Source: Polynucleobacter sp. JS-JIR-5-A7 (lineage in GTDB: Bacteria > Pseudomonadota > Gammaproteobacteria > Burkholderiales > Burkholderiaceae). From it: DNA of 64,000 nt. The position numbers and the translations under genes were made by a program. Location: positions 800,048 through 864,047 of the forward strand of contig NZ_CP061308.1 in assembly GCF_018687935.1 (NCBI RefSeq), read 5' to 3'. Shown here piece after piece: positions 9,248-17,834 of the stretch. The notes under the pieces were generated by a model. That model did not search any database and was not told the origin of the DNA. It worked only from the letters and a program-made list of their open reading frames with translations. Position 1 is the first letter of the stretch, and every line of letters starts with the position of its first letter.

Positions 9248-9343
9248 AATTCAAGCTTCTAAAACTGGGATTATTAGCAATAGATAGCTAAAAACACCGG
9301 TTTTAGTCAGATTTTTGGGTAAAAAACTTACCCAAATTTGGGC

Positions 9344-11263
9344 TTAAAACAGCTTCCAGTCAGGGTCTTTTTCAGCTGGGTTTGCTGGGGGAATTTCAGC
9401 TTCTGGACTCTTTGGAGTATCAGGCGAAACGGTATTCAAAGGGGCATTTTGAGGCTCTGAAACCGTTAATTGACCAAAAGTTTGGGCTAGGGTGTTTGCG
9501 TGTTGCAAGAGCGCCTCGCCACTATGGACCGTATCTTTCATGGTTTCTACATTTTTCTGGGCAATTTTTTCGACCTGAGATACGGCGCTGTTCACTTCAT
9601 AGAGGTTCAAGCTCTGATCTAAAGAGGCGGTAGTGATGTTGGCGCTCATATCGGCGACATATTGTGTGGAGCTAGCAATACGCTCGACCACCTTATGAAT
9701 ACTATCCATTTTTTCAGCAGGAATTCCTGACTGAGCTACTTCAGCAGTGAGGGTATTCGCCATCTCAGAGGTAGAAACTGCCATGAGACGAGCCTGTTTG
9801 GCGTTTTCAGCGTTTTGTTTTGTGCTATCACCCAAGCTTTGCATCTTGAGATTAGAGCTTTGCAAGACCTGAGCTTGCTCTTCGGCGCCCTTGATGAGGC
9901 TTGTATGGTAAAGCGTTAACTCTTTAGCCAACTTTTGAATCTCAACCCCTTGACCTTTAGCAAAGCTACTGAGTTCTTCCATCTTATCTAGGAGTTGATT
10001 CATGGTTTTATTGAGTAAATTGACTTCTTCCAGTTCGCTATCAACCGCAAGACGTTTGCTCAAATCATGATTTTGTAGTGCAGCAGGAATAGCTTGAGCT
10101 TGTGTTAAGGCTTTTTGGAGAGCTTGTTGCACACTACGTTGCGCAGACTCAGAGACTTGACCCTTTTGCATTGCCAGGTCAATAGTGGTGTTGAGCTCTT
10201 GCGCAAATTCATAAAAAGCACCACGATGCTGATCAGCATCTCGGCGACCCAATAACTTTCCATCTTGCATGGCGGCATTCAAAATGCTGGTATCGAGCAT
10301 GAACTGCTTCCATTCACCCTGAATCGCTTTAATGGCTGCCATCGCACTGCTATGGTCACCTGCGCTCAATGTAATGCGGTAATCCAATTGACCACTAGCG
10401 ATATAGCCTGCAGCCTTAGTTAATTCTTCAGGGCTAGCGCCTAAGCTGTGTTTCAGAGTTCTTGAGATTAGGAGGGCCAAGCTGAGCATGATCAGCATGC
10501 CAACAGTAATGATCATGAGCTTATCAGTAGGCATGCCATTAACAGAGGATGGCGCATTTGACTTAACTGAAGAGGCTTCACTTGACGTATTTGATGTTTC
10601 AACTACCGGAACTGAAGGTGCTGACGGTGCAACTTCTGTCACACTTTTCTTTTGTAAGGCAATGAGTTTTGTACTCGCTTGGGCTTTGATGAGCGCATCT
10701 ACATCAGCCATTACTTGTGTTTGCATGCCTTGGGTGCGGGCGAGCAGGGCGCTGGCTTGCGATAAGTAGTTCACTTGCAAAAGGTCCACAGTCGGCTTGA
10801 TCGATTGGTTAACCAGTTTATCAAAATCGCTTGTAAATTGTGTTGCTAATGTTTTTTCTTCAGCGCTTAAAGGACTCGCTAAATAAGATTGCCAAATAGC
10901 ATTCATATCGGCGAGATCTTGAGTAACACGATCCGCTAAATTACGCACTTCTTCTGAGACAGGATCAGGTGCTTTTTTCTCTGCATAAGCAGTATTTAAA
11001 AAGATGCGATTTTGTGCAATTAACTCTTTGAGCTTATTTAAATCGACAGGTGCCGGAGCCTCATCTTTTGGTGAGTCAGGAGTTGTGTTTTTAGCGGAAG
11101 TAGAGCTTGCAGACTTGCCAGAGATTTTGAACTCCGGTGCCCAGCTTTGGGTATTGAGTAAAAGTAGACCTGCCATCAAGAGCGCGGTCAATAGCATGCC
11201 GATTAAGCCAACTTTAACTGGCAAGTAAGGGAGCTTAGGAAGACCGGTCTTTAGTGTCATCAT
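9344..11263 (-). CDS. Membrane MCP-like protein lacking the chemoreceptor signalling tip
   Basis: 639 residues. Two transmembrane helices (about 17-36 and 252-270) flank a helical periplasmic region with an alanine/serine/proline-rich linker; then come a HAMP-like segment and long coiled coils. The C-terminal part follows the betaproteobacterial MCP signalling domain on both sides (TKQNAENAKQARLMAVSTSE and ADMSANITTASLDQSLNLYE), but the central hairpin that binds CheA and CheW, with its E-x-A-RAGE-GRGFAVVA-type core, is missing; the flanking helices are joined through a short SGIPAEKMDS segment. The C-terminus DPDWKLF resembles the CheR-tethering pentapeptide of MCPs. The gene lies directly downstream of motAB, so I infer a link to the motor, not classical chemotaxis signalling. 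Confidence 0.75.
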   Translation of the reverse strand: MMTLKTGLPKLPYLPVKVGLIGMLLTALLMAGLLLLNTQSWAPEFKISGKSASSTSAKNTTPDSPKDEAPAPVDLNKLKELIAQNRIFLNTAYAEKKAPDPVSEEVRNLADRVTQDLADMNAIWQSYLASPLSAEEKTLATQFTSDFDKLVNQSIKPTVDLLQVNYLSQASALLARTQGMQTQVMADVDALIKAQASTKLIALQKKSVTEVAPSAPSVPVVETSNTSSEASSVKSNAPSSVNGMPTDKLMIITVGMLIMLSLALLISRTLKHSLGASPEELTKAAGYIASGQLDYRITLSAGDHSSAMAAIKAIQGEWKQFMLDTSILNAAMQDGKLLGRRDADQHRGAFYEFAQELNTTIDLAMQKGQVSESAQRSVQQALQKALTQAQAIPAALQNHDLSKRLAVDSELEEVNLLNKTMNQLLDKMEELSSFAKGQGVEIQKLAKELTLYHTSLIKGAEEQAQVLQSSNLKMQSLGDSTKQNAENAKQARLMAVSTSEMANTLTAEVAQSGIPAEKMDSIHKVVERIASSTQYVADMSANITTASLDQSLNLYEVNSAVSQVEKIAQKNVETMKDTVHSGEALLQHANTLAQTFGQLTVSEPQNAPLNTVSPDTPKSPEAEIPPANPAEKDPDWKLF

Positions 11264-11337
11264 GATCTACATTATTACAAATAAGCGAAAGGGTAAATAC
11301 TTTTGATGAATGAATAGAGTAGGGTCGAAGGATTTAC

Positions 11338-12291
11338 TTAGGGCTTAACGGCAGGCTTAGTGTCTGCTGGCTTGACTGCGGCTGCCTTTGCATCAGGAGC
11401 CCCTGCTTGAATGCCTTTTTGAACACCTTCAGCATTACCAGCTTCAATGGACATATTTTTCTCTATGCGTTCTTGGGCTTTTTTATTCATCACAATAATC
11501 GAGATGCGACGATTGATTGGGTTTAATGGGTCTGCCTTGTCATATAAAACGGCAGAAGATAGACCGATAACCTGCAATAGTTTGGTTTCATCCATGCCGC
11601 CATTCACTAACTCTCGTCTCGCAGCATTGGCGCGGTCTGCAGATAGCTCCCAGTTGCTATAAGACTTTTCTTTATTTGGGAAAGGGTGTGCATCGGTATG
11701 GCCAGATAGGGTGAGTTTATTTTCAACACCATTCAATGACTTGCCAATGGCCTTCATAATGTCGCGCGCATATGATTGAAGTTCATCATCAGATAAGGCA
11801 AACATCGGTCTTTTGAGGTTATCTACAATCTGAATTCGCAGGCCATCGTCAGTAATATCTATTAATACTTGTTGTTTATAGCTTTTAAGTTGAGGATTAT
11901 CTTGAATGACAGATTCAACTTTAGTCTTCAGTTGCTTCAGACCTTCTTCGTCCAGCATTTTTTGCGGAGATTTATCGCTGTTGTCATCCGCTTTAGAAAC
12001 TTCACCATCTTTACGCGTGAGATCTTTACCACCGCCAACAAAAATACCGCTTGATCCTGTAGTACTAGGTCCAGTGGAGACAATTTTTTCAATTGGCATC
12101 TTAAAGTATTCAGAGATACCTTTTAAATCTTCTTTAGAGACTGAGGCTAAAAGCCACATCAGCAAGAAGAAGGCCATCATGGCCGTTACGAAGTCTGCAT
12201 AAGCAATCTTCCATGCTCCTCCGTGATGTCCACCAGCAACTTTTTTAATACGTTTTACAACAATGAGAGGCTTATCTTCTTTCGTAGCCAT
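11338..12291 (-). CDS. motB: Flagellar motor stator protein MotB
   Basis: 317 residues: short basic cytoplasmic tail (VVKRIKKVAGGHHGGAWK), a single transmembrane helix with the ion-carrying aspartate in IAYADFVTAMMAFFLLMWLL, a periplasmic plug/linker and an OmpA-type peptidoglycan-binding domain (LSGHTDAHPF ... NWELSADRANAARREL). The C-terminus is a low-complexity alanine/lysine/proline tail. It starts three bases after the motA stop. This is the classical proton-type MotB pattern, distinct from the shorter pair near fliA. Confidence 0.95.
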   Translation of the reverse strand: MATKEDKPLIVVKRIKKVAGGHHGGAWKIAYADFVTAMMAFFLLMWLLASVSKEDLKGISEYFKMPIEKIVSTGPSTTGSSGIFVGGGKDLTRKDGEVSKADDNSDKSPQKMLDEEGLKQLKTKVESVIQDNPQLKSYKQQVLIDITDDGLRIQIVDNLKRPMFALSDDELQSYARDIMKAIGKSLNGVENKLTLSGHTDAHPFPNKEKSYSNWELSADRANAARRELVNGGMDETKLLQVIGLSSAVLYDKADPLNPINRRISIIVMNKKAQERIEKNMSIEAGNAEGVQKGIQAGAPDAKAAAVKPADTKPAVKP

Positions 12292-12294
12292 GCA

Positions 12295-13158
12295 TTAACG
12301 CGTTTTGGCGCCTTTAATGTACTCTTCGAGTTCAATAAATTCAGGTCGCTCAGTCGAATTTAATACCTTACGTCCAAACTCTACGGCAATTGTTGGTGCG
12401 TAACCATTTAAGCTCGCTAGTAAAATCGTCTTAGCAGTTTGGAGCATCTTGGTAGATTCATTGAGCTTCTGTTCCAGGATGGTGGCCAGTGGTCCAACAA
12501 AGCCATAGCAGAGCAAAATGCCTAAGAAGGTTCCCACGAGAGCGTGTGCAATCATGACGCCTAGTTCATTGTTAGATACTTGACCAACAGATGACATGGT
12601 GTGAACCACGCCCATCACCGCAGCAACAATACCAAACGCTGGCATACCGTCAGCCATTTTCGCGATCGCATGGCACACTGCATGACCTTCATTGTGGTGA
12701 GTCTCAATATCCACATCCATCAGGTTTTCAATTTGGAAGGGCTCCATATTGCCGGAGAGCATCATCCGCAAGTAATCGCATAAAAAGTCCATCAAATGAT
12801 GGTCTTTCATAATTTTTGGGTACTTGGTGAAGATGGCGCTGTTTTCTGGATTTTCTACATCTTTTTCGATGGCCATCATGCCGTCTTTACGAATCTTGGT
12901 CAAAAACTCAAACATCATGGCTAGCAAATCTAAATAGAGCGCTTTACTGTAACCAGACGGAGCAAGCACAGTCGGTAGGGCTGCAACCGTTGCTTTAATG
13001 GTTTTCATGTCATTACCGACTAAAAAGGCACCAAATGCAGCACCTCCAATCATCAATAACTCGATCGGTTGAAGCAGGGCCGCAAGGTGACCGCCGGCCA
13101 TCATGAATCCGCCGAAGACTGAGAAAATAACGACTACGTAACCAATGATGACAAACAC
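12295..13158 (-). CDS. motA: Flagellar motor stator protein MotA
   Basis: 287 residues with the MotA fold: N-terminal helices (MFVIIGYVVVIFSVFGGFMM, GGAAFGAFLVG), the cytoplasmic domain contacting the rotor, and the MADGMPAFGIVAAVMGVVHTM signature helix. The start is GTG at 13158 with GGGGC upstream. Pairs with the motB gene three bases downstream. Together with the second MotA/MotB pair at 1739-3365 this gives two stator sets in one cluster. Confidence 0.95.
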   Translation of the reverse strand: MFVIIGYVVVIFSVFGGFMMAGGHLAALLQPIELLMIGGAAFGAFLVGNDMKTIKATVAALPTVLAPSGYSKALYLDLLAMMFEFLTKIRKDGMMAIEKDVENPENSAIFTKYPKIMKDHHLMDFLCDYLRMMLSGNMEPFQIENLMDVDIETHHNEGHAVCHAIAKMADGMPAFGIVAAVMGVVHTMSSVGQVSNNELGVMIAHALVGTFLGILLCYGFVGPLATILEQKLNESTKMLQTAKTILLASLNGYAPTIAVEFGRKVLNSTERPEFIELEEYIKGAKTR

Positions 13159-13252
13159 AAGAAGCCCCTTTTTGTCTGAATAACAGAAGAATACATGTGA
13201 TTACGACATTTAATTGCCTGAATAAAGCAAGATTATGGTGCCTGTCTTCCCG

Positions 13253-14065
13253 TTAAGCGGGGCGATATTGGCCGATCTTATAGACATAGCACTCCCGTTG
13301 ATCTGAGCTAAAGATCATTTTCTGGGATTCATGAATGTTGGGCACGGGGAATTCATGACTCAGTAAGAGGCTTTCACCACCCATCTCTAGAAGGGCTTTT
13401 TGCCATAGATCGGGCATAGCGGCTGGTGAAAGGTAGGCAAAAATCAGGTCATAGTTGGCAAAATCAACCTTTTGATAGTTACCAAGACGAAAACGAGTGG
13501 GTGATCTGAGGAATTTGGACTGAATAACGCTCATCATCCAGGGTAAAGGGGCTATTTCAATGCCTTCAACGCAAGATTCTGGTCGTAACTGGGCCATACG
13601 AATTGCAAAATTACCTAGGCCACTGCCAATTTCCAAAATTCTGAGCTTTTTACCAGGCAAAAGCTCAGAAACTGCATTCCAAACCTCGGGCTTGGAGGGG
13701 TAAAAGGGCACTTGAGTGATAAAAACCGACCAAAAAAGGGCTGCGGTGAGTAGAAAGCCAATTAAAAAATAGCTGGTCGGAATATCCAGTGCCAGCGCAA
13801 CCCAAATAGCCAAGGGAAAAAGCAGGTGAATATACCGCCACCAATGGGCCATTCGAAAGGTAATGCTTAAAAAATAGGCAATTATTCCTTGCGCTATTAA
13901 AAGAACTACCAGATTGGGAAAGGCGCTAGGTAAAAAGCCTGGGAAATGAAAGTCTAGTTGTATCGCAAGCCAACATAAGGCAGCCGCCAGAACAAAAGCG
14001 CAGCCTTGGACGATCAGGGCAATCAGCGCAGGCGGAACCTTGCCAAATAAAAAATGCTTTGCCAT
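13253..14065 (-). CDS. Membrane-anchored class I SAM-dependent methyltransferase
   Basis: 270 residues. The N-terminal 120 residues are hydrophobic with about four transmembrane helices; the C-terminal part is a Rossmann methyltransferase with motif I ILEIGSGLGNFAIRMAQL (about residue 145) and the acidic end of strand 2 (EGIEIAP). The substrate is unknown. It lies 94 bases downstream of the motA start region on the same strand but upstream in transcription, so it could precede motAB in a transcript. A flagellar role is only positional. Confidence 0.75.
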   Translation of the reverse strand: MAKHFLFGKVPPALIALIVQGCAFVLAAALCWLAIQLDFHFPGFLPSAFPNLVVLLIAQGIIAYFLSITFRMAHWWRYIHLLFPLAIWVALALDIPTSYFLIGFLLTAALFWSVFITQVPFYPSKPEVWNAVSELLPGKKLRILEIGSGLGNFAIRMAQLRPESCVEGIEIAPLPWMMSVIQSKFLRSPTRFRLGNYQKVDFANYDLIFAYLSPAAMPDLWQKALLEMGGESLLLSHEFPVPNIHESQKMIFSSDQRECYVYKIGQYRPA

Positions 14066-14240
14066 TAAATCGGTGACTTCTGAAAATTCATTTCACTAAA
14101 TCCTCATCAATCGCAATTTTGAGCCGTAAAGGGAATATAGGAATCCACACAAGCGCGCCATATTAAGCAGTGCGGTGTCAAAACGTTTGTTGGTATTGAA
14201 GTATTCAAATGAAGCAGTGTCGAAGTTTTAGGCTAAGGAT

Positions 14241-14495
14241 ATGTTGCGTTTAAATTATCTTTCATTATTGATTGCGAGTCTTCTGATTTGTTCAGGATGC
14301 ACTTCTGCGAGCTCGCCCTATGCAGTCAATTGTGATAATTGCAACTCACAGCCTTACTATTCAGTCATGATTATTCAGCCAGGAATGTCCAGTGATTTTC
14401 CGGTGAGTTATCGCGTTCGACTGCCTGATAGCGATACCAAGGTCAATAAGATGATGCCAACTGAGACCGTAAGTTCTAGATCGGTTGCGCAATGA
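14241..14495 (+). CDS. Small lipoprotein preceding the FlgO-family genes
   Basis: 84 residues with an N-terminal export signal and a lipobox-like stretch LLICSGC whose last cysteine would be lipidated. No recognised domain afterwards; two cysteine-bearing turns (NCDNCNSQ) follow. Its stop overlaps the start of the next gene in an ATGA arrangement, so it is co-translated with an FlgO-domain protein. By position it is probably an outer-membrane lipoprotein connected with the flagellar basal body, analogous to the FlgO/FlgP pair of Vibrio, but no FlgP similarity can be seen by eye. Confidence 0.6.
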   Translation: MLRLNYLSLLIASLLICSGCTSASSPYAVNCDNCNSQPYYSVMIIQPGMSSDFPVSYRVRLPDSDTKVNKMMPTETVSSRSVAQ

Positions 14496-15151
14496 AACTA
14501 TTATTAAACATGCTCTCCGCCATGGGGCGTGGCACCTTTGCCTGTACTTTATTGACTGCATTCACTTGCCTCACTTCTGCTCATGCACAGACCCAGCCAG
14601 GTCAAGAAAAGACAGTTTCACCTTATCCGTTTCGCTATGAGCCCATTTCTTTAGTACCAAGCACTTCATCAACCGGGGCACTCAATACTGCTTCGATGTT
14701 TATTGCTGAGCAGCTTGAGCGCAATCTTTCTCCAGAGATGAGAAGCCGTGCCTTAGTAGTTACTGATTTTGTTGCTCTGAATACCTTGAATGAGACTTCT
14801 CAGTTGGGCCGTCTCTTAGCGCAAAACTTAATGCATGAAATGCAATTAAGAAATTGGTCCGTCACAGATATCACCTTCAGAAAAAATATTCTGATTGAAG
14901 CTAGCGGTGAGTTTTCTTTGAGTAGAGATGTCAAGCAACTCAAGCCACCAGTACAAACTGGCAGCATCATCACTGGTACTTATGTGAATACTGCTGAAGG
15001 TTTGATTTTGAACGTCAGAATGATTCAGGTGATCAGTGGCGCGGTAGTGTCTACAGCCCAAGTGAAGTTGCCTGCTGATCGTCTGATCTCGCATTTGTTG
15101 GATGGTCCTCCAAGACCGCCAACCATGACAGTCTTAAATCTCACTAATTAA
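14492..15151 (+). CDS. FlgO-family outer-membrane/periplasmic protein
   Basis: 219 residues with a Sec signal peptide (about residues 1-32, ending THAQ-like SAHAQ). The body carries the FlgO domain pattern: MFIAEQLERNLSP, ALVVTDFVALNTLNETSQLG, RLLAQNLMHEMQLRNW and GSIITGTYVNTAEGLILNVRMI. In Vibrio, FlgO belongs to the outer-membrane ring parts that stabilise the flagellum. It is paired with a shorter FlgO-type lipoprotein downstream. Confidence 0.75.
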   Translation: MKLLLNMLSAMGRGTFACTLLTAFTCLTSAHAQTQPGQEKTVSPYPFRYEPISLVPSTSSTGALNTASMFIAEQLERNLSPEMRSRALVVTDFVALNTLNETSQLGRLLAQNLMHEMQLRNWSVTDITFRKNILIEASGEFSLSRDVKQLKPPVQTGSIITGTYVNTAEGLILNVRMIQVISGAVVSTAQVKLPADRLISHLLDGPPRPPTMTVLNLTN

Positions 15152-15204
15152 TCCCACTAGCATCCACTAGTAGAATACGACTTTTATTGATATTCTGAAT
15201 CGAT

Positions 15205-15801
15205 ATGTCTATTCGTCCTGCCTCTCGCTTTACTTTCCTCCCTCTCGTCATTGTTTTGCTCGGCGCGCTATTGGGTCTGACAGCTTGCGCCACTACCAGT
15301 CGCAGTGATGCGCAATGCCTCACGTTTGAAGATAAGCTGCAAGCAACCGATTTGACTGCGCTGGTATCTGGTATGGCAACCGAACTGAATACGGCATTAC
15401 CTAAGTTTGATCCTAATGGCCCAGATGAATACGGCGTATTGCTCGTTGCCGATTTTGTGAATGTCAATACACTCAAAGCAGAGCCGAATGTCTTGGTGAT
15501 GAGCGAGATGATGCGTACTTATCTAGCGCGCATACCAGGCAAGAGAGTTGTGCAAGTTGAGTTTGGTAAAGATATTCGCATCAGTGATACCGGTATTGTG
15601 TCTTTGACTCGTAAGATTGGTCAGACTGGCAATACCAAGGTTGGCGCTAGCCAGGTGATTGTTGGCACTTATCTCAACATGCCCAATAAGCTGGTGATTA
15701 ATGTCAAAGCCATTGACCCAAGCAATCAAATTATTAGTGCAGCGATTGTGCGCGAGTTGAACTACACGTGCAGCGGTGGCAAATTAAGACTAGATAAATA
15801 A
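15205..15801 (+). CDS. FlgO-family lipoprotein
   Basis: 198 residues with a lipoprotein signal (LLGALLGLTACATT; lipobox LTAC). The mature part repeats the FlgO scheme of its neighbour: VLLVADFVNVNTLKAEPN, VLVMSEMMRTYLARI, GASQVIVGTYLNMPNKLVINVKAI. It therefore is a diverged paralogue of the 14492-15151 product. A role at the outer-membrane ring of the flagellum is inferred from family and neighbours. It converges with the REC-HPt-REC gene, whose stop is only four bases away. Confidence 0.72.
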   Translation: MSIRPASRFTFLPLVIVLLGALLGLTACATTSRSDAQCLTFEDKLQATDLTALVSGMATELNTALPKFDPNGPDEYGVLLVADFVNVNTLKAEPNVLVMSEMMRTYLARIPGKRVVQVEFGKDIRISDTGIVSLTRKIGQTGNTKVGASQVIVGTYLNMPNKLVINVKAIDPSNQIISAAIVRELNYTCSGGKLRLDK

Positions 15802-15805
15802 GTCT

Positions 15806-17065
15806 CTAGTTCATCCAAAGAGCGAGTTGCTTGACTAGCTCTTGAGGGTCAACTGTTTTAGCAATACAGCCATTCATTCCGTGATCAAGGCATTGCTGAG
15901 AGGTATCAGCGCATACTCTGGCACTCAGCCCAATAATTGGTAAATGCTGAAGATGTTCTTGTTGTCGAATGAGTTTGCATGCTTGCAAGCCATCCAATAC
16001 AGGCATGTGAATATCCATCAACACCGCGTCGTATTGCTTGGTCTTGAGTAGCTCTAAAGCATCTTGACCATTGCTGGCCACGTCAATGCTCGCCCCAAAG
16101 ATTTCTAAAAATTCTTTGAGAGCCTCTTGTGCTGTCACATTATCTTCAGTGAGAAGAATGATGCGATCTTGCAGTAGCTTATCTTGGAGATCTTGCTTGA
16201 CAGTACTGCGCTCTGAGCGCGCTTCCGATTGATCAAGATATTGTTTTACTTTGATCCTTGTGGTCGTGAGCATCTCTAAAAAATGGTGGTAGTTCTCTGT
16301 TTGGAGTTGACCCAGCCTTAAATCTGCCTCCAGAAATTCAGCGGCAGCAAAAACTGCTTCAGCACCAATCGTGGCTGCAGATCCTTTAAATCCATGAATA
16401 CGACTTTGTGCAGATTGGTAATCATTCATGGCAATTTCATTTTGAAGACCCACACTGCAATCGCGACAATCTAATGCAAAGAGATTTAGAAGTTTATGGG
16501 TCAAAGAGATATCAGCCATGAAGAGGGCTAGTTTTTTGAAGTTAAATCCAGACAGTTCCCCTAGGGGGCTGTCGGCAAGATCTTGATCGGGCGCCATGCT
16601 TGGATAGGAAGTATGCAAATCAGTATCGGAAACCTTCAATTGCGAAATCCAACTCACCAATGTTTGATATAGCTTGTCTGGGTCGATGGGTTTGCTAATA
16701 AAGTCATTCATCCCATGGTCAAAGCATTGCTGAACCTCATCTGCAAATACCCCCGCACTGAGTCCAATGATGGGTAAAGACTTCAGATGTTCTTGCTCTC
16801 GAATTTGTTTGCATGCTTGCAAGCCATCGAGCACGGGCATCTGAATATCCATTAAGACTGCGTCGTAATGCTTGGTCTTTAGTAGTGCTAAAGCATCTTG
16901 GCCATTGCTAGCAATATCAATACGAGCACCCGCGCGAATTAAAAATTGCTTTATGACGGTTTGATTGATGAGGTTGTCCTCAACAATCAGGACTTGAGAC
17001 CTTGCTAACACCAAATGGTGGTGATTTTTTAAATCCTCAGCAGATGTGGTGTTGTTTATAGTCAC
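15806..17065 (-). CDS. Orphan phosphorelay protein with REC-HPt-REC architecture
   Basis: 419 residues. First receiver (about 24-140) has the acidic pocket ED at 29-30 and phospho-acceptor D73 (VLMDIQMP). A histidine phosphotransfer domain follows, with H224 in the motif SRIHGFKGSA. The second receiver (about 300-419) has D351 in VLMDIHMP. The two receivers are closely similar even in DNA, so they arose by duplication. There is no kinase or DNA-binding output; it should shuttle phosphate between partners. It lies between the FlgO genes and flhDC, divergent from flhD, so control of motility is possible but unproven. Start codon is GTG at 17065. Confidence 0.85.
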   Translation of the reverse strand: MTINNTTSAEDLKNHHHLVLARSQVLIVEDNLINQTVIKQFLIRAGARIDIASNGQDALALLKTKHYDAVLMDIQMPVLDGLQACKQIREQEHLKSLPIIGLSAGVFADEVQQCFDHGMNDFISKPIDPDKLYQTLVSWISQLKVSDTDLHTSYPSMAPDQDLADSPLGELSGFNFKKLALFMADISLTHKLLNLFALDCRDCSVGLQNEIAMNDYQSAQSRIHGFKGSAATIGAEAVFAAAEFLEADLRLGQLQTENYHHFLEMLTTTRIKVKQYLDQSEARSERSTVKQDLQDKLLQDRIILLTEDNVTAQEALKEFLEIFGASIDVASNGQDALELLKTKQYDAVLMDIHMPVLDGLQACKLIRQQEHLQHLPIIGLSARVCADTSQQCLDHGMNGCIAKTVDPQELVKQLALWMN

Positions 17066-17464
17066 AACTTCACGCTTTATTTGCTGTGAATTGAGTGCGG
17101 TAAATCTGCTGATCTTGATTTAGAGACTGCAGAGCAGGGCAGTAGGGCAATGTACCCAAGCCATTGTTGGCGGCTAAGTTTTGAATGCTTTGCGGCGTAT
17201 ACAAAATCTAGTCTCCATGTGTGCTCTAGCTTGATGGCTCGGGCTTCTGCTGGCTATTTGAATAGCCATTCTTTTATCCATTTTCTGAGATCAAATGCAC
17301 GACATTGCCGCTCATTAATCCCTACTCAAACTGGATTTTATACATATTTGTAAGTATTTTCCTTACTAAATTTGTAGCATTTATCTCATTTAGAAAAAAA
17401 ATGGGTCGGGCAAACTACATCCATCGCGAAAGTACTAAATCGCATAAATTAAGTGAGATAGAAC
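17066..17464. other. Intergenic leader region of flhDC
   Basis: About 400 bases between the divergent phosphorelay gene and flhD. It contains an 18-base palindrome at 17251-17268 and AT-rich DNA near 17335-17400. A 67-codon frame at 17150-17353 has no ribosome site or recognisable content and I treat it as non-coding. This is the likely control region of the flagellar master operon. Confidence 0.5.
17251..17268. promoter_or_regulatory. 18-base palindrome upstream of flhD
   Basis: TGGCTATTTGAATAGCCA has two perfect 8-base arms around TG. It lies about 200 bases before flhD in the long leader; a repressor or activator operator, or the foot of an RNA hairpin in a long flhDC leader, are both possible. 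Confidence 0.4.
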
Positions 17465-17797
17465 ATGCAACTGATTGATAAATCACAAGAAAGCATTATG
17501 ACAGAAATTCGTGAAGCGAATCTGAATTATTTAATGCTGGCTCAACAGATGATTCAAGCAGACAAGGAGCAGGCTGTTTTCCGCCTTGGCGTGAGCATGG
17601 ATATCGCTGATTTAATTGGGGATTTAAGCAATTCTCAGTTGATTAAGTTGGCCAGCTCCAACATGATGCTGATGCGCTTCCGCTTTGACGATGCTGCTAT
17701 GTTGGGTATGCTGACCAAAAATACTAAGGGTTTATCCCAATCTATCGTCCACAGCTCTATTTTGATGGCCGGCCAAAAAGCCGAAGCCATTGCCTAA
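17465..17797 (+). CDS. flhD: Flagellar master transcription regulator FlhD
   Basis: 110 residues; matches FlhD in MTEIREANLNYLMLAQQMI, QADKEQAVFRLGVS and the helical C-terminal part. FlhD binds FlhC as FlhD4C2 to activate class II flagellar genes with sigma-70. The annotated ATG at 17465 adds 11 residues before the internal ATG of the MTEIREANL segment at 17498; both are possible, with AGTGAGAT upstream favouring 17465. flhC follows after 37 bases. Confidence 0.93.
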   Translation: MQLIDKSQESIMTEIREANLNYLMLAQQMIQADKEQAVFRLGVSMDIADLIGDLSNSQLIKLASSNMMLMRFRFDDAAMLGMLTKNTKGLSQSIVHSSILMAGQKAEAIA

Positions 17798-17834
17798 GTT
17801 CTGCAATATTCATAACGAAAGCGGAATTTAGATC

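Noticed and set aside
17150..17353. 67-codon open frame upstream of flhD
   Set aside because: No ribosome site, odd composition (many Cys, Ser and His) and overlap with the palindrome; likely non-coding leader.
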